DNA of 64,000 nt from Ailanthus altissimus (taxonomy: Eukaryota; Streptophyta; Magnoliopsida; Sapindales; Simaroubaceae). Made by a program: the position numbers and the translations under genes. The stretch covers positions 1,922,001 to 1,986,000 of the forward strand of contig OX327702.1 of assembly GCA_946807835.1 (NCBI GenBank). The letters are read 5' to 3'. The stretch's first letter is position 1; each line of letters starts with the position of its first letter. Below are positions 1 to 11,145 of this stretch, in pieces. The notes under the pieces are model-generated. The model saw nothing but the letters and a program-made list of their open reading frames with translations, ran no database searches and had not been told where the DNA came from.

Positions 1-2264
1 AATATCTGTTGTAAAAGATAGGCGCATGTATTCTAAATGTCATGAATAATAGATCACAACCATATGTATTCCCTATTGCTTAATGTAGTGCAAGAATCTT
101 ATAGTGATTTGAGGAAGTGGCAACAAAATTTTGCTTTATGGAATGTTATGAGATTGTTGTATTATTGTAAGTAAAAACATATCCCATTTATGAGTAGGTT
201 TTATAAGAATTAGATAAGTACTTAACATCCGCATAACCAACTAGACCTGAATTTTTTGTAAGTGCATTAGAATAAAAAATCTTAAATCTATCGTTCCATG
301 AAGGTAAAGAAATATATGTTTGACATCATTCCAATTACGTTAAGTTGGTGCAGAACTAAATCTTGCCAAAACATTTACTAAAAAAGCTATATCTGGTCTG
401 GTACATTAGGTTAGATATAATAAAGCACTAATTGCATTAAGATATAGTACTTCTAGACTCAGTATTTTCTTATTATCTTCCTTAGGACGGAATGGATCCT
501 TTTTTGGATCAAGACACCGAACAACTATAAGAATACTTAACGGATGAGCTTTATCCATATTGAATCTTCGTAGAATTTTTTTAATATAGTTAGATTGAAG
601 GATAAAGATTTTGTTTGATTTGTACTCGATTTGCAGATCTAGACAATATTTAGTCTTCTTAAGTCTTTCATTTTAAATTCTCTTTTTAAGTTTTTTGCGG
701 TCTTAAGGAGCTTTTCAAGAGTCCCAATCAGATTCATGTCATCCACATATATAGTCATAATGACAAATTCAAATTCTGTCTTTTTTATAAATACACATAA
801 ATATATTGGATCATTAATATACCCTTCTTTTATCGCTTAGGTGGTTGTACCACATACGCCCAAATTGTTTCAATCCATACATAGATCTTTGTAGCTTGAT
901 TGAATACAAATTGCGATTACATGCTTCAGGCATATTGAATCTTTCAGGAATAAATATCTATGCTAAGTGACTCATACAGGTAAGCTGTCACTACATTCAT
1001 AAAACGCATATCAAGCTTTTTTGAGATTGCCAAGCTTATCAAAAATCAAAATGTAATTATGTCCATTATAAGAAAATAAATTTTATCAAAATCAATACTA
1101 AGTCTCTGCGAGAAATCTTGAGTAATGAGTCTTACTTTGTATCTAATGACCTTGTCGTTTGCATTACATTTTCGTACAAAAACTCATTTATATTATATGG
1201 GTTTGACATCTTCTGGTGTCCAGACTACAGGTCCAAATACGTCATACTTGCCTAGAGAAGTCAATTTACTTGAATTGGTTCTTTCCATTAAAGTTAGTGA
1301 TATCTTTCTCTACATTCATCAATAGTTTGTGGCTCAAAATCATTACTCATAATTTCAGTAGCTACCGAAAATAAAAATACATCGTTGATAATTATTTCAT
1401 CACAGTTTCACATTTCTCCTATATAAATATAATTTGTACCATATTCTACATTTTTAAATTCTTGTACCTATTTTGGGGCTAATGTCACTTCTTGGACTTG
1501 TGTCTCTTCTTAAGCTTGTGTCTCTTCAAGGACTATTAAATCTTTCAATATTAGTGATTTAGAGAATGTGGGTTTATTGGCTCGAGTATCATTTTCAACA
1601 GGATCTTGATTTTTCACTTTTTTCGTCCATGAAATAATATCTTTTGAACTAAGTGGTCTACCACGCTTCTAGCTTGCAACATAATATTCATTTGCTACTC
1701 TTTGATTAGATTATTCTGCAAGAATAATCACTCGGGCTAATGTATTGGCATATGGTATGTATGACTTGGTTATTTTTGATGCATTTGTAAATGCGTCAAG
1801 TAATTCATTTGCAATTATTTGAAGATGAACAATCCTTCACACCTTATTTTCACATTAATTTGTGCAAGGATCCAAATAAGACAGTGTGATCGTTTTTCAA
1901 GAAAGTTCGTGCCTTACTTCAGGAGGTAATTTTCTTTCTCTAATGGGAATACTGTCTCATCAAAATGACAATCTGCTAATCGTGTAGTAAATAGATCACT
2001 CGTCAAGGGTTCAAGATACTTTATAATTGATGGTGAGTTAAAACTAACATAAATCTCTAAGTGACATTGAGGTCCCGTCTTAGTGCGTTGTGGGAGTACT
2101 ATAGGTACATACATAATGCAACCAAAGATATGCAAATGGAATACATCATATTGATGACCAAGTACAAATTGTAGTGAAGAATATTGATGATATGCAGTGG
2201 GCCTAAAATGAATTAATGCTGCAATGTGCAAAATGTAGAAAAGAATATGAAAAGGAACAAACAA
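1..2264 (-). pseudogene. Decayed Ty1/copia pol (integrase, RT, RNase H)
   Basis: Remnant of a copia polyprotein read right to left, continuing beyond the left window edge. At 1914-2264 an open stretch matches the C-terminal part of copia integrase (FGCIMYVPI and SPSIIKYLEPLT are recognisable). At about 730-770 the RT active-site region reads TIYVDDMNLIGT, so YVDD is kept. At 330-480 the TRPDIAF segment of the RNase H connection is visible, and at 90-180 an RNase H stretch with VATSSNH. Many stops and frameshifts separate these blocks, so no protein is made. No LTR or primer site was found to the right, so the 5' end appears lost. Assignment to copia is firm; the subfamily is not determined. 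Confidence 0.85.
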
Positions 2265-3168
2265 AAGAGTTAAATAATTTTATTACCATTCTTAGTTTCT
2301 TAGTCATCACTTGCCTAACTCAAAATTTCTTTTACTTTGTATTAAAAATTTGAAAGAAATCTTAATAGAGACATAAAGCTTGGATTACAAATGCAGTGTA
2401 ATAATTTAGATGTCAAAATTTAAAAGAAAAATATTAATTTTATAATTTTTAAATTTTAATTTATATTATTAATTTTTAAAACTAGTAATTTTAATTTATA
2501 TTATTAATTTTTAAAACTAATAGTTGAAGACTTGAAAACTTGATGTAGTTTATATTTTTATATGATTTTTATAATTTTTTTGGTATCTTATGATTATATG
2601 AGATGAAAGACTATTTCACAAAATTAAATTAATATAATAAAAAATATTTTAAAACATTCAAATACGAGATAATTATTGGGACCATCCCCATTTGAGGATC
2701 TCCTACCTCAAACTTAAATTATATATATTAAATATAAAATAAATATAAAAATTCTCATACTATTTAAATATAAGAGTAAAAATTATGATCTCGCCCTAAC
2801 TCGCGCCATCACCACCCTTTAGCATGAACCGGACGGCAATACAACCTTGGATATGTTCTAAAACTTGTAAAAGATTATGCCATTTTACTGGACATGCACT
2901 TTCTGACGTGGCATGATATTTGAACTGATACATGTCTATGCTATTTTGCATCCACCTATTTTGGATAATATATATCCACTTCCTACAATATCTCTTATAT
3001 CATTATTACCCAGATTAAAAATTGCTTGAGAAATGGAACCAACATTTAACATCATAACAAGTAAAATTAAAAGAAATGAAAATTAAAAAATATATATAGA
3101 CAAAAGAGGATAAGTAAACGAAGTAACTAAGAATAATAATCATATTAACTAGAAATATAAAAGCCAAT
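2265..3168. other. AT-rich intergenic stretch
   Basis: No gene is visible. It holds a short imperfect tandem duplication of about 34 bp at roughly 2452-2520 and otherwise low-complexity AT-rich sequence. The right part probably includes the 3' flank of the minus-strand gene that ends at 3191. Confidence 0.6.
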
Positions 3169-3190
3169 TTGGAAACAATAATTTTTTCTA

Positions 3191-3883
3191 TTAGGGGCCT
3201 GTTGTTGTTCGATCACCTTGATGATGATCAGCAGTTGTTGGAAACATCAGCCATTCATCTGGGGATGAGTTTGTTTGATCGCTTGTTGCATCTACAAGAG
3301 TTCCTTCTCCAAGTCTTGAACCATCCGGGTAATCACCGAACATCCTGGGATTCCCCATCACAAATTTCTCAAAATGTAATGGGTGGTATTTTGAATTTTC
3401 AGCGTTATTCTTATTACTATCTAATGTTTTCAGAAACCCTAACCACCAAGAATATGAAGAAGCTTGGTTTTCACCCCACTCGAATTCCAAGCACTCTGTA
3501 GCAGCAGCAGCAGCTGGTGGTGCTGCTGCTGGTATTGAAGGTGCAGTTGTAGACCAAATAGGTCCAGGAACAGGCATTGACTGTGTTAATGAATAGTAAC
3601 AACATTGTGATGATGATGAGCTACCAACCTTGTTAATATTACCCAACATTGAAGCTGCTTCTGATGCTGCTGATGCTGATATTGCTGTTGGTGTTGTTCT
3701 TGTTCTTGTTGTTATTGATGATGATGATGATCTATGGAGCTGCAAGGCTTGAACAATCTCTCTTCTAGCTTCAGCCATATTGATAATAGAATCTTGAAGT
3801 ACCCTTCTAGTTTGAGACCTTCTTCTCATCTGCTTTCTCTTAGTAGTAGTGTTGCTTCTCTGTGAACCAGTCATATTTTCCAT
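3191..3883 (-). CDS. Uncharacterised plant-specific protein, 230 aa
   Basis: Single open exon with ATG at 3883-3881 and a stop at 3191-3193. Residues 15-27 are a basic cluster (KRKQMRRRSQTRR) that could be a nuclear-localisation signal. They are followed by a predicted helix at about 28-50 (EARREIVQALQLHRS). Then come a serine run (52-56), a low-complexity Ala/Pro stretch (112-129), an aromatic block at 132-155 (LEFEWG, then SYSWWLGFLKTLD) and a C-terminal DEWLMFPT block (209-216). Islands like these between low-complexity linkers are typical of a constrained plant protein, but I cannot name the family or its function. The next ATG is only three codons in, so the start is slightly uncertain. 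There is no signal peptide or membrane segment. It is one of only two host loci in the window and has no disabling mutation. Confidence 0.75.
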   Translation of the reverse strand: MENMTGSQRSNTTTKRKQMRRRSQTRRVLQDSIINMAEARREIVQALQLHRSSSSSITTRTRTTPTAISASAASEAASMLGNINKVGSSSSSQCCYYSLTQSMPVPGPIWSTTAPSIPAAAPPAAAAATECLEFEWGENQASSYSWWLGFLKTLDSNKNNAENSKYHPLHFEKFVMGNPRMFGDYPDGSRLGEGTLVDATSDQTNSSPDEWLMFPTTADHHQGDRTTTGP

Positions 3884-4088
3884 TTTGAATTATCTGCAGC
3901 TATATATAGCTTGTATCAATTGAATCAAAGATTAATATTACAGATACTGTATCAGATATTTCACAGCATACATAAAATGGGCAACAAAATATTGAGACAT
4001 CATATATGATGATGATGATGAGCAAGTTAAAAGTTTTGAGGTTAAACAAAAGGGGAAGATGAGTCAGAGGCAATAACATGTAAGCTGA

Positions 4089-4094
4089 CACGTG
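4089..4094 (-). promoter_or_regulatory. G-box CACGTG upstream of the 3191-3883 gene
   Basis: The palindrome CACGTG lies in the context GACACGTGGGG, about 206 bp upstream of the ATG at 3883. This core binds bZIP (ABRE-type) and bHLH (PIF-type) factors in plants. Position fits a proximal promoter; regulation by ABA or light is inference. A TATATATA run at 3900-3907 is too close to the ATG to be a likely TATA box unless the leader is very short. Confidence 0.45.
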
Positions 4095-4808
4095 GGGATA
4101 TTCATGGACACATCAAACGCTTATTTTAAGTTAAAATGTCATTATCTTCATATAACGTCCACGTCCACCGCTCTGTTAATTAATTTGCTGCGCTTGGCCT
4201 TTATTATGGCCAAAGATGACGATGATGATGATGATGCCAACACCAGTACCACCCACTCTTCTGCAACTGCAAGGCAAAATTCTGAAAAGAGGTTTATTCC
4301 TGGTGGTATCCTTTTCCAAAGTGCAGTGCTGGGATTGGATTATTGGGACCTGCATGGTATCTCGAAGAGTGCGAATTTTAAGCATTTAATTCCTGTCCGT
4401 CTAGCTGTCTTAAATATATATCGACTGAAAAGAAGGCTTTAGAAGATTATATATATGTTCAACATATGACAAGAAAAAAGATTAAATTAATAAAAAACTG
4501 GGCATAAGTTTGGGTTTATACGGATTCAGGGAATGTCTAAGTTCAATGGCACGACAGAGTCATTGTCGATCAAGATTGATGCTCAACTGATGTGGTCGTT
4601 ATTTTTTAAATTAATATTTTTTTATTAATATGGTATAGGATATATTTATTTTAAAAATTATTTGATTATATACTAAAATATATATTGCCAAATATAAAAA
4701 CATAAAAAATATAAAACTACAGACAGAATAAAAAGAGGCATGTTAAAATGTTAATAGCAATGTTTTAAAATAAAATAGTTCTTTTTTTTTTGTATAGGTA
4801 GCAACGCA
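4095..4808. other. Intergenic stretch with GAT repeats
   Basis: Contains a short (GAT)n run around 4219-4234 and AT-rich sequence. Open frames here encode low-complexity acidic runs and match nothing I recognise, so no gene is called. Confidence 0.5.
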
Positions 4809-5194
4809 TGTTAAAACTATTCAAATCATTTTAGAATATGACTCATATTCTCTATCATTCCAAGAATTTGGGCAATAACTGCCCAAGATCAAAAGAAATT
4901 GCCAATGATCAAGAAACCATTCATGATTATGAACGTGGGAGTAACATTTGTGATGCGCAAATACCTATAAATACAATCTCTTAGTTAGATTTTTAAGCCA
5001 CTAATCTCAAAATTTAATTTCAAAATATCATCACCATAGATTGTAAGATTTAAAAGCACTCTAACATTTATCACCAAATTGTAGAAAGCTTCAATGGCAA
5101 GAGGTATATCAAATTCGTCTTTAATTCCGCATTTGATCTATATAATGTTTAAGTTGTTATGAAGTATGTATAGGTTGTATTCATATTCTTAACA
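4809..5194 (+). repeat. 5' LTR of a decayed copia element
   Basis: About 386 bp running from TGTTAAAAC to TCTTAACA, directly followed by a primer-site-like sequence at 5197-5209. The short inverted ends TGTTA/TAACA and the following primer site define it. The start is chosen from the inverted ends only; no target duplication could be tested because the 3' end of the element is lost. Confidence 0.55.
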
Positions 5195-5196
5195 AT

Positions 5197-5209
5197 TGGT
5201 ATTAGAGTC
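5197..5209 (+). other. Primer-binding site (decayed, initiator-Met tRNA type)
   Basis: TGGTATTAGAGTC differs slightly from the plant copia consensus TGGTATCAGAGC, which pairs with initiator-Met tRNA. It marks the boundary between LTR and internal region for the gag remnant at 6530-7625. Confidence 0.6.
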
Positions 5210-6529
5210 TTATTTACCTTTACCTTGAGTATTATACAATCTAAAAATTATAGTTTATGGTCAATTTTTTTATTATTGAAAGTTATTATTTAGACGTTTT
5301 TAATGCAAAATGATGTTAGATATTATTGAGAAATTAGATTTCAAACATTTTGTAATTTAAAATGTCAAAGATATTGTTGAAAATGGAAAAAATCAATCGG
5401 GTCTATAAAAAGGGGTCAAACAGGTCGAATTGGTTCAAGTTGACGCAATTAGAGGTTAAAGATAACCTCGAACCACATGTTGTTCAACAGCCGTTGGACG
5501 GACGACATGTCATCTAGGTGCAAAAATGTCGTTAAGGAATAAACATGTTGTTTGGCTACTGTCGTTCTTGGGAGAAATGACATGTCAGCTGGTGTTTATC
5601 ATTTAAACCCTCTAGCTTTTAATAAATTACGTTTTGACCACAAATTAGAAATTTATAAATAAACCCCTACAAAATTAGATATTTCATTCAAAATTTTGAA
5701 CTTTTGAATAATTATAATTTGACCACAAAACTTTTAAAATTTTTATAAATTAATAGGCCCTTATAGTGTTGGATATTTTTATCTAACTCCTCTAGATTTT
5801 AGGTAATTACAAATCAATTGTAAAACCTTATGAAATTTATAAATATGTCTTAATTTGACTCAAAATTTTTTATTTTTTGTATTAATTTGATATTGTTAAT
5901 ATCATTTACATGAGACACGTTGATTTTGTATGTATAATTTATCATTTTTATTATGCATATAATTTGAGTATAACAGTTTTAATACATAAAATTAAAATTA
6001 TATTCATATTTGTATATAATGCCTATCGTTGTTAATATGAAAAATTTTGTAAATAAAAAAATAAATGTCTATTGATCCATATACTTTTAATTAATTAGAG
6101 AGTAGCCACAACATCCTTAATTATGCAAAATTATATATTGAGTCATTTATGATCACATATAGAAAAATGACATTAATTGTAATTAATCATATTTAATATA
6201 ATAAATCTTATCTCACATGAATTTTTATTATATTTATATGATTAATTAGGATAAACTATCATATTATATTTCTTAATTTATCCACAGGAACTAGGAAAAT
6301 AAATATAATTTTGTAGTGTTATCATAAAGATAGATGAATCTAACTAAATTAGGACTCTAGTCCATAAACAAGTTTTATATCACTAGATTCATAATTTAGA
6401 ACATGATTTATATTGGTAAAACATGATAAATATTTTTTAATCTAAAATTTTTTGAATTATAAGCATATATGTTTAACTTTTGTGCAGTCATGCAGCCTGT
6501 GAATTTCTCTAATATAAGATGTGATATTT
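5210..6529. other. AT-rich sequence between primer site and gag remnant
   Basis: No coding signal. A leader of this length is unusual for copia, so part of it (about 5600-6480, very AT-rich) may be later inserted or unrelated sequence, but I see no clear ends or duplication. Confidence 0.4.
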
Positions 6530-7625
6530 CGAACTAAATGGTGACAACTATAAGGTATGAAAAGAGAGAATTCTCCTTCATTTGGGGTGGATGGATATTA
6601 ATTACGTTATTAGGAAAAATGAACCATCCATTACTATGACTAGCACTCTAAATGAAATTGCTATTTATGAACAATTGGTATGATCTAACCGCCTCAGTAT
6701 GATGTTCATAAAGACCAAAATCTTTGTTGGTATTCGTGATCCAATCAATCAGCATAACGATGTTTATGCATTACTGAAGGCTATTGATAAATAGTACGAG
6801 ACTTTAGATAAAGCACTTAACACTCTGATTGTGAAGTTTTCATCCTTAAGGCTCATTAGTGTGAGAGATGTGTGTGAATACATCTTGTAAATAAAGGATA
6901 TAATGGCTCAATTAAAGACTCTTAAAGTTGAGATAACTAAGTCTTTCCCTGTGCACTATTTATTAAACACTCTTCTACAGCAATATGGACATTTCAAAAT
7001 ATCTTACAACACACATAAAGGTAAAAAGCCAATTAATGAACTTATAACCATGTGTATTCAAGAAGAATATGGGCTAAAAATGGAATTGGGTGAGAATGCA
7101 TTAATGAAAATAAAGGAAAGAACCAGAACTAAGCCAAAAAGAAAAGAAAAGGTAAAATACCACCACAAGGTGAAGTCAAAAAGGTATCCAAGTACTTCTT
7201 TTAATAAAAAAAAAGGTACATGAAGAAGAATTACATAAAGTTTCAGAAAAGACTTGACAAGAAAGGTAATCCAATCTCAATTGTTTGTTATGAAACTAAT
7301 ATGGTAGATGTTATTTATAATACATGGTGAATTGATTCTGGTTCTATAATATATATTTTCTTTCAAGGTATGCAAAACCTAAGAAAGCCAATAGAACATA
7401 AATAATGCATCTATTCTAAAAATAAGACGCGTTCACATATGGAGGCTATTGGAACATGTAATTTAGTTCTATCCAGTGGTTTTATTTTGTATTTGGAAAA
7501 GAATTTTTATATTTCTATTTTTTCTAAAAGTTTTGTTAGTTTTAATACTTGTACCTTTATGCTATTCCTTTAACTTTTCAAAGACATTCTTCAGTTTATT
7601 TATAAATTTAATCTTGTTGGGAATG
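6530..7625 (+). pseudogene. Copia gag and protease-region remnant
   Basis: Translation in pieces gives a UBN2-type copia gag. ELNGDNYK-like and GWMDINYVIRK segments lie near 6530-6610, SNRLSMMFIKTKI near 6690, and an open stretch at 6903-7223 holds FKISYNTHKGK and a basic C-terminal tail. From about 7258 the protease-region linker follows (VCYETNMVDV, then WIDSGS near 7330), where DSG is the aspartic protease motif. Stops and frameshifts interrupt it. The reading ends at 7630, where a B-family solo LTR is inserted; nothing downstream of the protease is recovered on the far side. Confidence 0.8.
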
Positions 7626-7630
7626 GTACA

Positions 7631-9387
7631 TGTTAGAATTTGTGCTTATGTGTCATCCATTTTATGTATGAATACTTATTTTATATTTATACTATTATCA
7701 TTTCATTAAATCACTAATTATATTTTATACATGGTAAGATGCTTGTAACATTTTAGATTTTGTATAATCTGAAAGAGTTCAGATCTGGTCTAAAAGAGTT
7801 TAGATCAGTGCTAAGAATTAGCAGCGCTGATAGTTATAAATGTTAAAAGTTAGTACTGATAAGAGTTGTCATGTCATAAGAGTTAGTAAAATCTAAAGAG
7901 TTAGAGCCTTATCTAAAATAAGACAAAGACCTGAGAATATATTAGTAATGACATAGTTGCAAAGAGTTCCAAAATGTGCTAGAAAATATCATTATGCAAG
8001 TATATTCTCAACACTACATTCTTGATCTATCTTCGTTGATGCACATCTGTTAGTAAAGATCTTATTATATATAGATCAGTATATATCTATATTTGGATGG
8101 TCTAGATGGTTATTCTTAACAGACCTTGAGTTTAGTGGAAGCTCATATAAAGATACAGGTATTTAGTTAGGACTAAGTACTGAATAGACTCACAAAAATC
8201 TCCAATAGACATCCCATATAGCTGTCAATAGAGGGTCTTCTCGAGTTGAATAGTATTCATGGTCATTTGACCTAAGCACTACAGTGGGCTTATGAGTGAT
8301 CCACCATACTTTGGTTTCACACATGTCAGAAATCTTTCATGGTCTAACCACTAAGTATCGTTGGGTATGGTTCGATGCCCATGAAGCCTGGTGTACATAG
8401 ATATAGAATCTATTAGCTCATTTTAGAGAGTAATATATCCTAATACTCCCTATGAGATCGATACTTGGTCTATGAATTATTTTACCATGAATTTACACAT
8501 TTACCTTGCTAGTAAATACTAATAAGGTAATAGTAATTATTTAAAAATAGTTTTTGAATAATTATTACATATCAATAATACATATTTTTAATTGTTATTA
8601 TTTTATTGATATGTGGAGCATGCACTTATATAAGGTAATTAGTGATGTTTGCCATTGATAATAATAATAATAATGTAGTAAAACATCATAGTATGGCATA
8701 TAAACCATTAAACAATGCAAAGATGCATTATCACTTGTAATGCATAAGTGAAATGGTCGACCATTCATTGTGGAGTAAAGAAATTGATTCAAAGTGATCA
8801 ATTATCTCCACCAATATGTGTTTTGTTGGTAGACTATAAAATACATTTTTAACGAACCCAAAATTGAATGAATTAAATTCATTCAAAGGATGCATTATTC
8901 GACCATGTAAAGGAATAGAGAATTAAGAGAGCTTTCTAAGTATTTTCTAAGTTCTAAATAAGGTGTTGTAAAATAAACAAAAAGAAAAAAGATCAAAAAA
9001 CATTCCATTCTTTCTCATCACTCACAAGAAATAAACACCATAAGAAACAAAGTGTTTTAAGTGTTAAAACACCAACTGTTGGAAATTTAGAGTTGTCATT
9101 CTAACTTCATAATCCCATTGATTTTAGTTGTGAACTAGAATTGTGCAATAGCACACTTCAAGGTAAACTCAAAGTTTAAATATTGGTGTTCTTGAAGAAT
9201 TAGAAAGTTACCTTCAATTCAAGTAGGTTTACTTACTTGTTATTAAGTTTAATTAACATATGATCATATATGAGATGTGTGTGTTAGATTATGCTATATT
9301 GTGTATATATTGTAGGTGATACTTCCGCTGCGTGTATAAAATTTTAAAATTCTACGTTCACTCTACACATCATACACCCACTTAATA
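7631..9387 (+). mobile_element. Solo LTR of the B copia family
   Basis: 1757 bp starting TGTTAGAATTTGTGC and ending in TTAATA (a decayed TAACA). It is flanked by the direct repeat GTACA at 7626-7630 and 9388-9392, as expected for a 5-bp integration duplication. The start and the paired GATCTGAA/TTCAGATC hairpin block near 7763 match the LTR at 19400. It interrupts the copia gag/protease remnant on its left. The 3' third diverges from the 14874-ending copy, so it is probably a related subfamily. Confidence 0.75.
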
Positions 9388-9394
9388 GTACATT

Positions 9395-9860
9395 TGTTGG
9401 AAATGATACTTACGTGCCTTTCAAATTATTATATAAATGTTTATTTATTTAATATTTATACAATGAACATTTCTTTTATTCTTCAATTATTATTATTATT
9501 TATATAGTAAGAAGCTTATAACTTTTCAGACATTATAAGTCTAAAGGAGTTTAGATCTGATCTAAAAGAGTTTAGATCAATAATAAGAGTTAATAATTCT
9601 AAAAAAGTTAGAACATTGTTTGAAATAAGGATAAAGACCCGAGAATATTATAGTAATAATGTAGTTGCAAAGAGTTGTAAATGGTACTAAGAAATGTCAT
9701 TATTCAATATGTTCTTAAAAACATAGTTCTTGATCTATGGTTACCGATATAGGTCGATCGGTATTCCTTTCAAATCAGTGTATATTCATATCAAGATTAT
9801 CCATATGGTTAGTCTTAGTAGACTATGAACTTAGCGAAAGTTCGTATGGTCGATCGTCGA
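9395..9860 (+). repeat. Partial B-family LTR, 5' part only
   Basis: Begins TGTTGGAAATGATACTTACG two bases after the duplication flanking the previous solo LTR, and carries the same hairpin block near 9537. Similarity fades around 9850, so the rest is deleted. Two LTR starts of one family within a few bases of each other suggest nested insertion or a recombination remnant. Confidence 0.65.
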
Positions 9861-10443
9861 ACAAGTGGAGATTATTTATTTTTTATTAATTATTTAATAA
9901 TAACCAATGATTATCTAACACATATTAGTGTGTATAAATATCTTTTTGTTAAGTTATAATTTTACCCTTCAATCATCAAATCTAATGACAACTCACTAAC
10001 GGATGGGAACATAATTGGATAATTTGAAATAAGGGGGACAAAATTGGGTATTGGGCTAAAAGTTCAGAATAAAAATATCCTTAACCCTTTATATAATTGT
10101 AAATAATTTAGATATTAATTCTAATATTAACAAAAAAAATAATTTATTATATTATAACTCTTATAATAATTTGATATATAAAATGCTAAAATAATAATAA
10201 TAATAATAATATATAAATATTATAACTTTCACTCATTTAATGAAAAGTGTTTTGTGTATCTAATGTAATCCATGTGAATTCAAATGTGCAAAAACTATTT
10301 CACAATGTTTTAGTGTTTTTGGAAACCTAAAGCATTGGCAAATGATTGAAAATAACCACATGACTCTGAAAAGCTTAATTCAATAAAAATTTTAATATAA
10401 TAAAATTTTTTTGATAAATTTCTCATAAATAAACCTTTGTATG
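9861..10443. other. AT-rich intergenic stretch
   Basis: No gene seen. Contains an (AAT)n microsatellite near 10190-10209. Confidence 0.5.
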
Positions 10444-11145
10444 TGTTAAAGATCTGATGATTCAACAATCTTGTTTGGACAAGAATTGAGATAAATATCA
10501 AAGAGTAAAGTCACAAGAAGTCTAGAATATGTGGGACACGTATGAAAAAGTCTATGACTTATGAGACACGAAAGAAGAAGTAAAACCAGACTCAAAGACG
10601 AGAAGGAAGCGAGAAAAAACGCAGAGCTGGAATAGGGGCCAGTACCGAGGTGCCCAAGGGTGAGCGCCGCAGCGCCCAGAACAGAACCTCAGCGCCGCGA
10701 CACCAGGATGCCAGCGCTATAACACTGGACACAGCATGCTCAGCACTGCGACGATAGGTTCCCAGCTTTGCAGCGCTGGATGCATCAAGGCTCAGCGCTA
10801 CAGCGTCAGAGCAGCAGAAAATCTGTTTCTAATCCGAATTTTGAGTTTTGAAAAGTTTAGGACTTCCAAAACAAGTGGACTCTTACTCCAATAAGAAATA
10901 GGGTTAGTAGGCACAAAATAACCCTTATATAAACACTTGTAAACCCTTTAATTGAGATCAAGCATTAAAGAGAGACTCTAAGAGAAAGGAAGAACTAAGT
11001 AGACACTAAGTGTTTATGTGCACTAAGGTAGAACCATTTTTTGAGTGTTCATTGTTTGTGGTAGAGTAAGGGTACACTAAACATTAGCTCTTTTTTAGGG
11101 TTCTTCATTGAAGTTTCCTTGTAAAATCTCTATGGAGTTAATAAG
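10444..11145 (+). repeat. Element C 5' LTR, first piece, with GC-rich box
   Basis: Aligns with the beginning of the 3' LTR at 24602 (the shared CTTGTTTGGACAA block near the start is diagnostic). At about 10640-10810 it holds a GC-rich box of repeated GCGCCGC/AGCGC words that contrasts sharply with the AT-rich surroundings. The piece ends in ATAAG at 11141-11145, the left target duplication of solo LTR D. Confidence 0.75.

Noticed and set aside
3169..3501. Plus-strand open frame overlapping the minus-strand gene
   Set aside because: Shadow of the 3191-3883 gene, whose protein has clear conserved-looking blocks.
4092..4442. 116-aa open frame with an Asp-rich run
   Set aside because: The acidic run is a (GAT)n microsatellite; the remaining residues resemble nothing and the region is in the upstream flank of the minus-strand gene.
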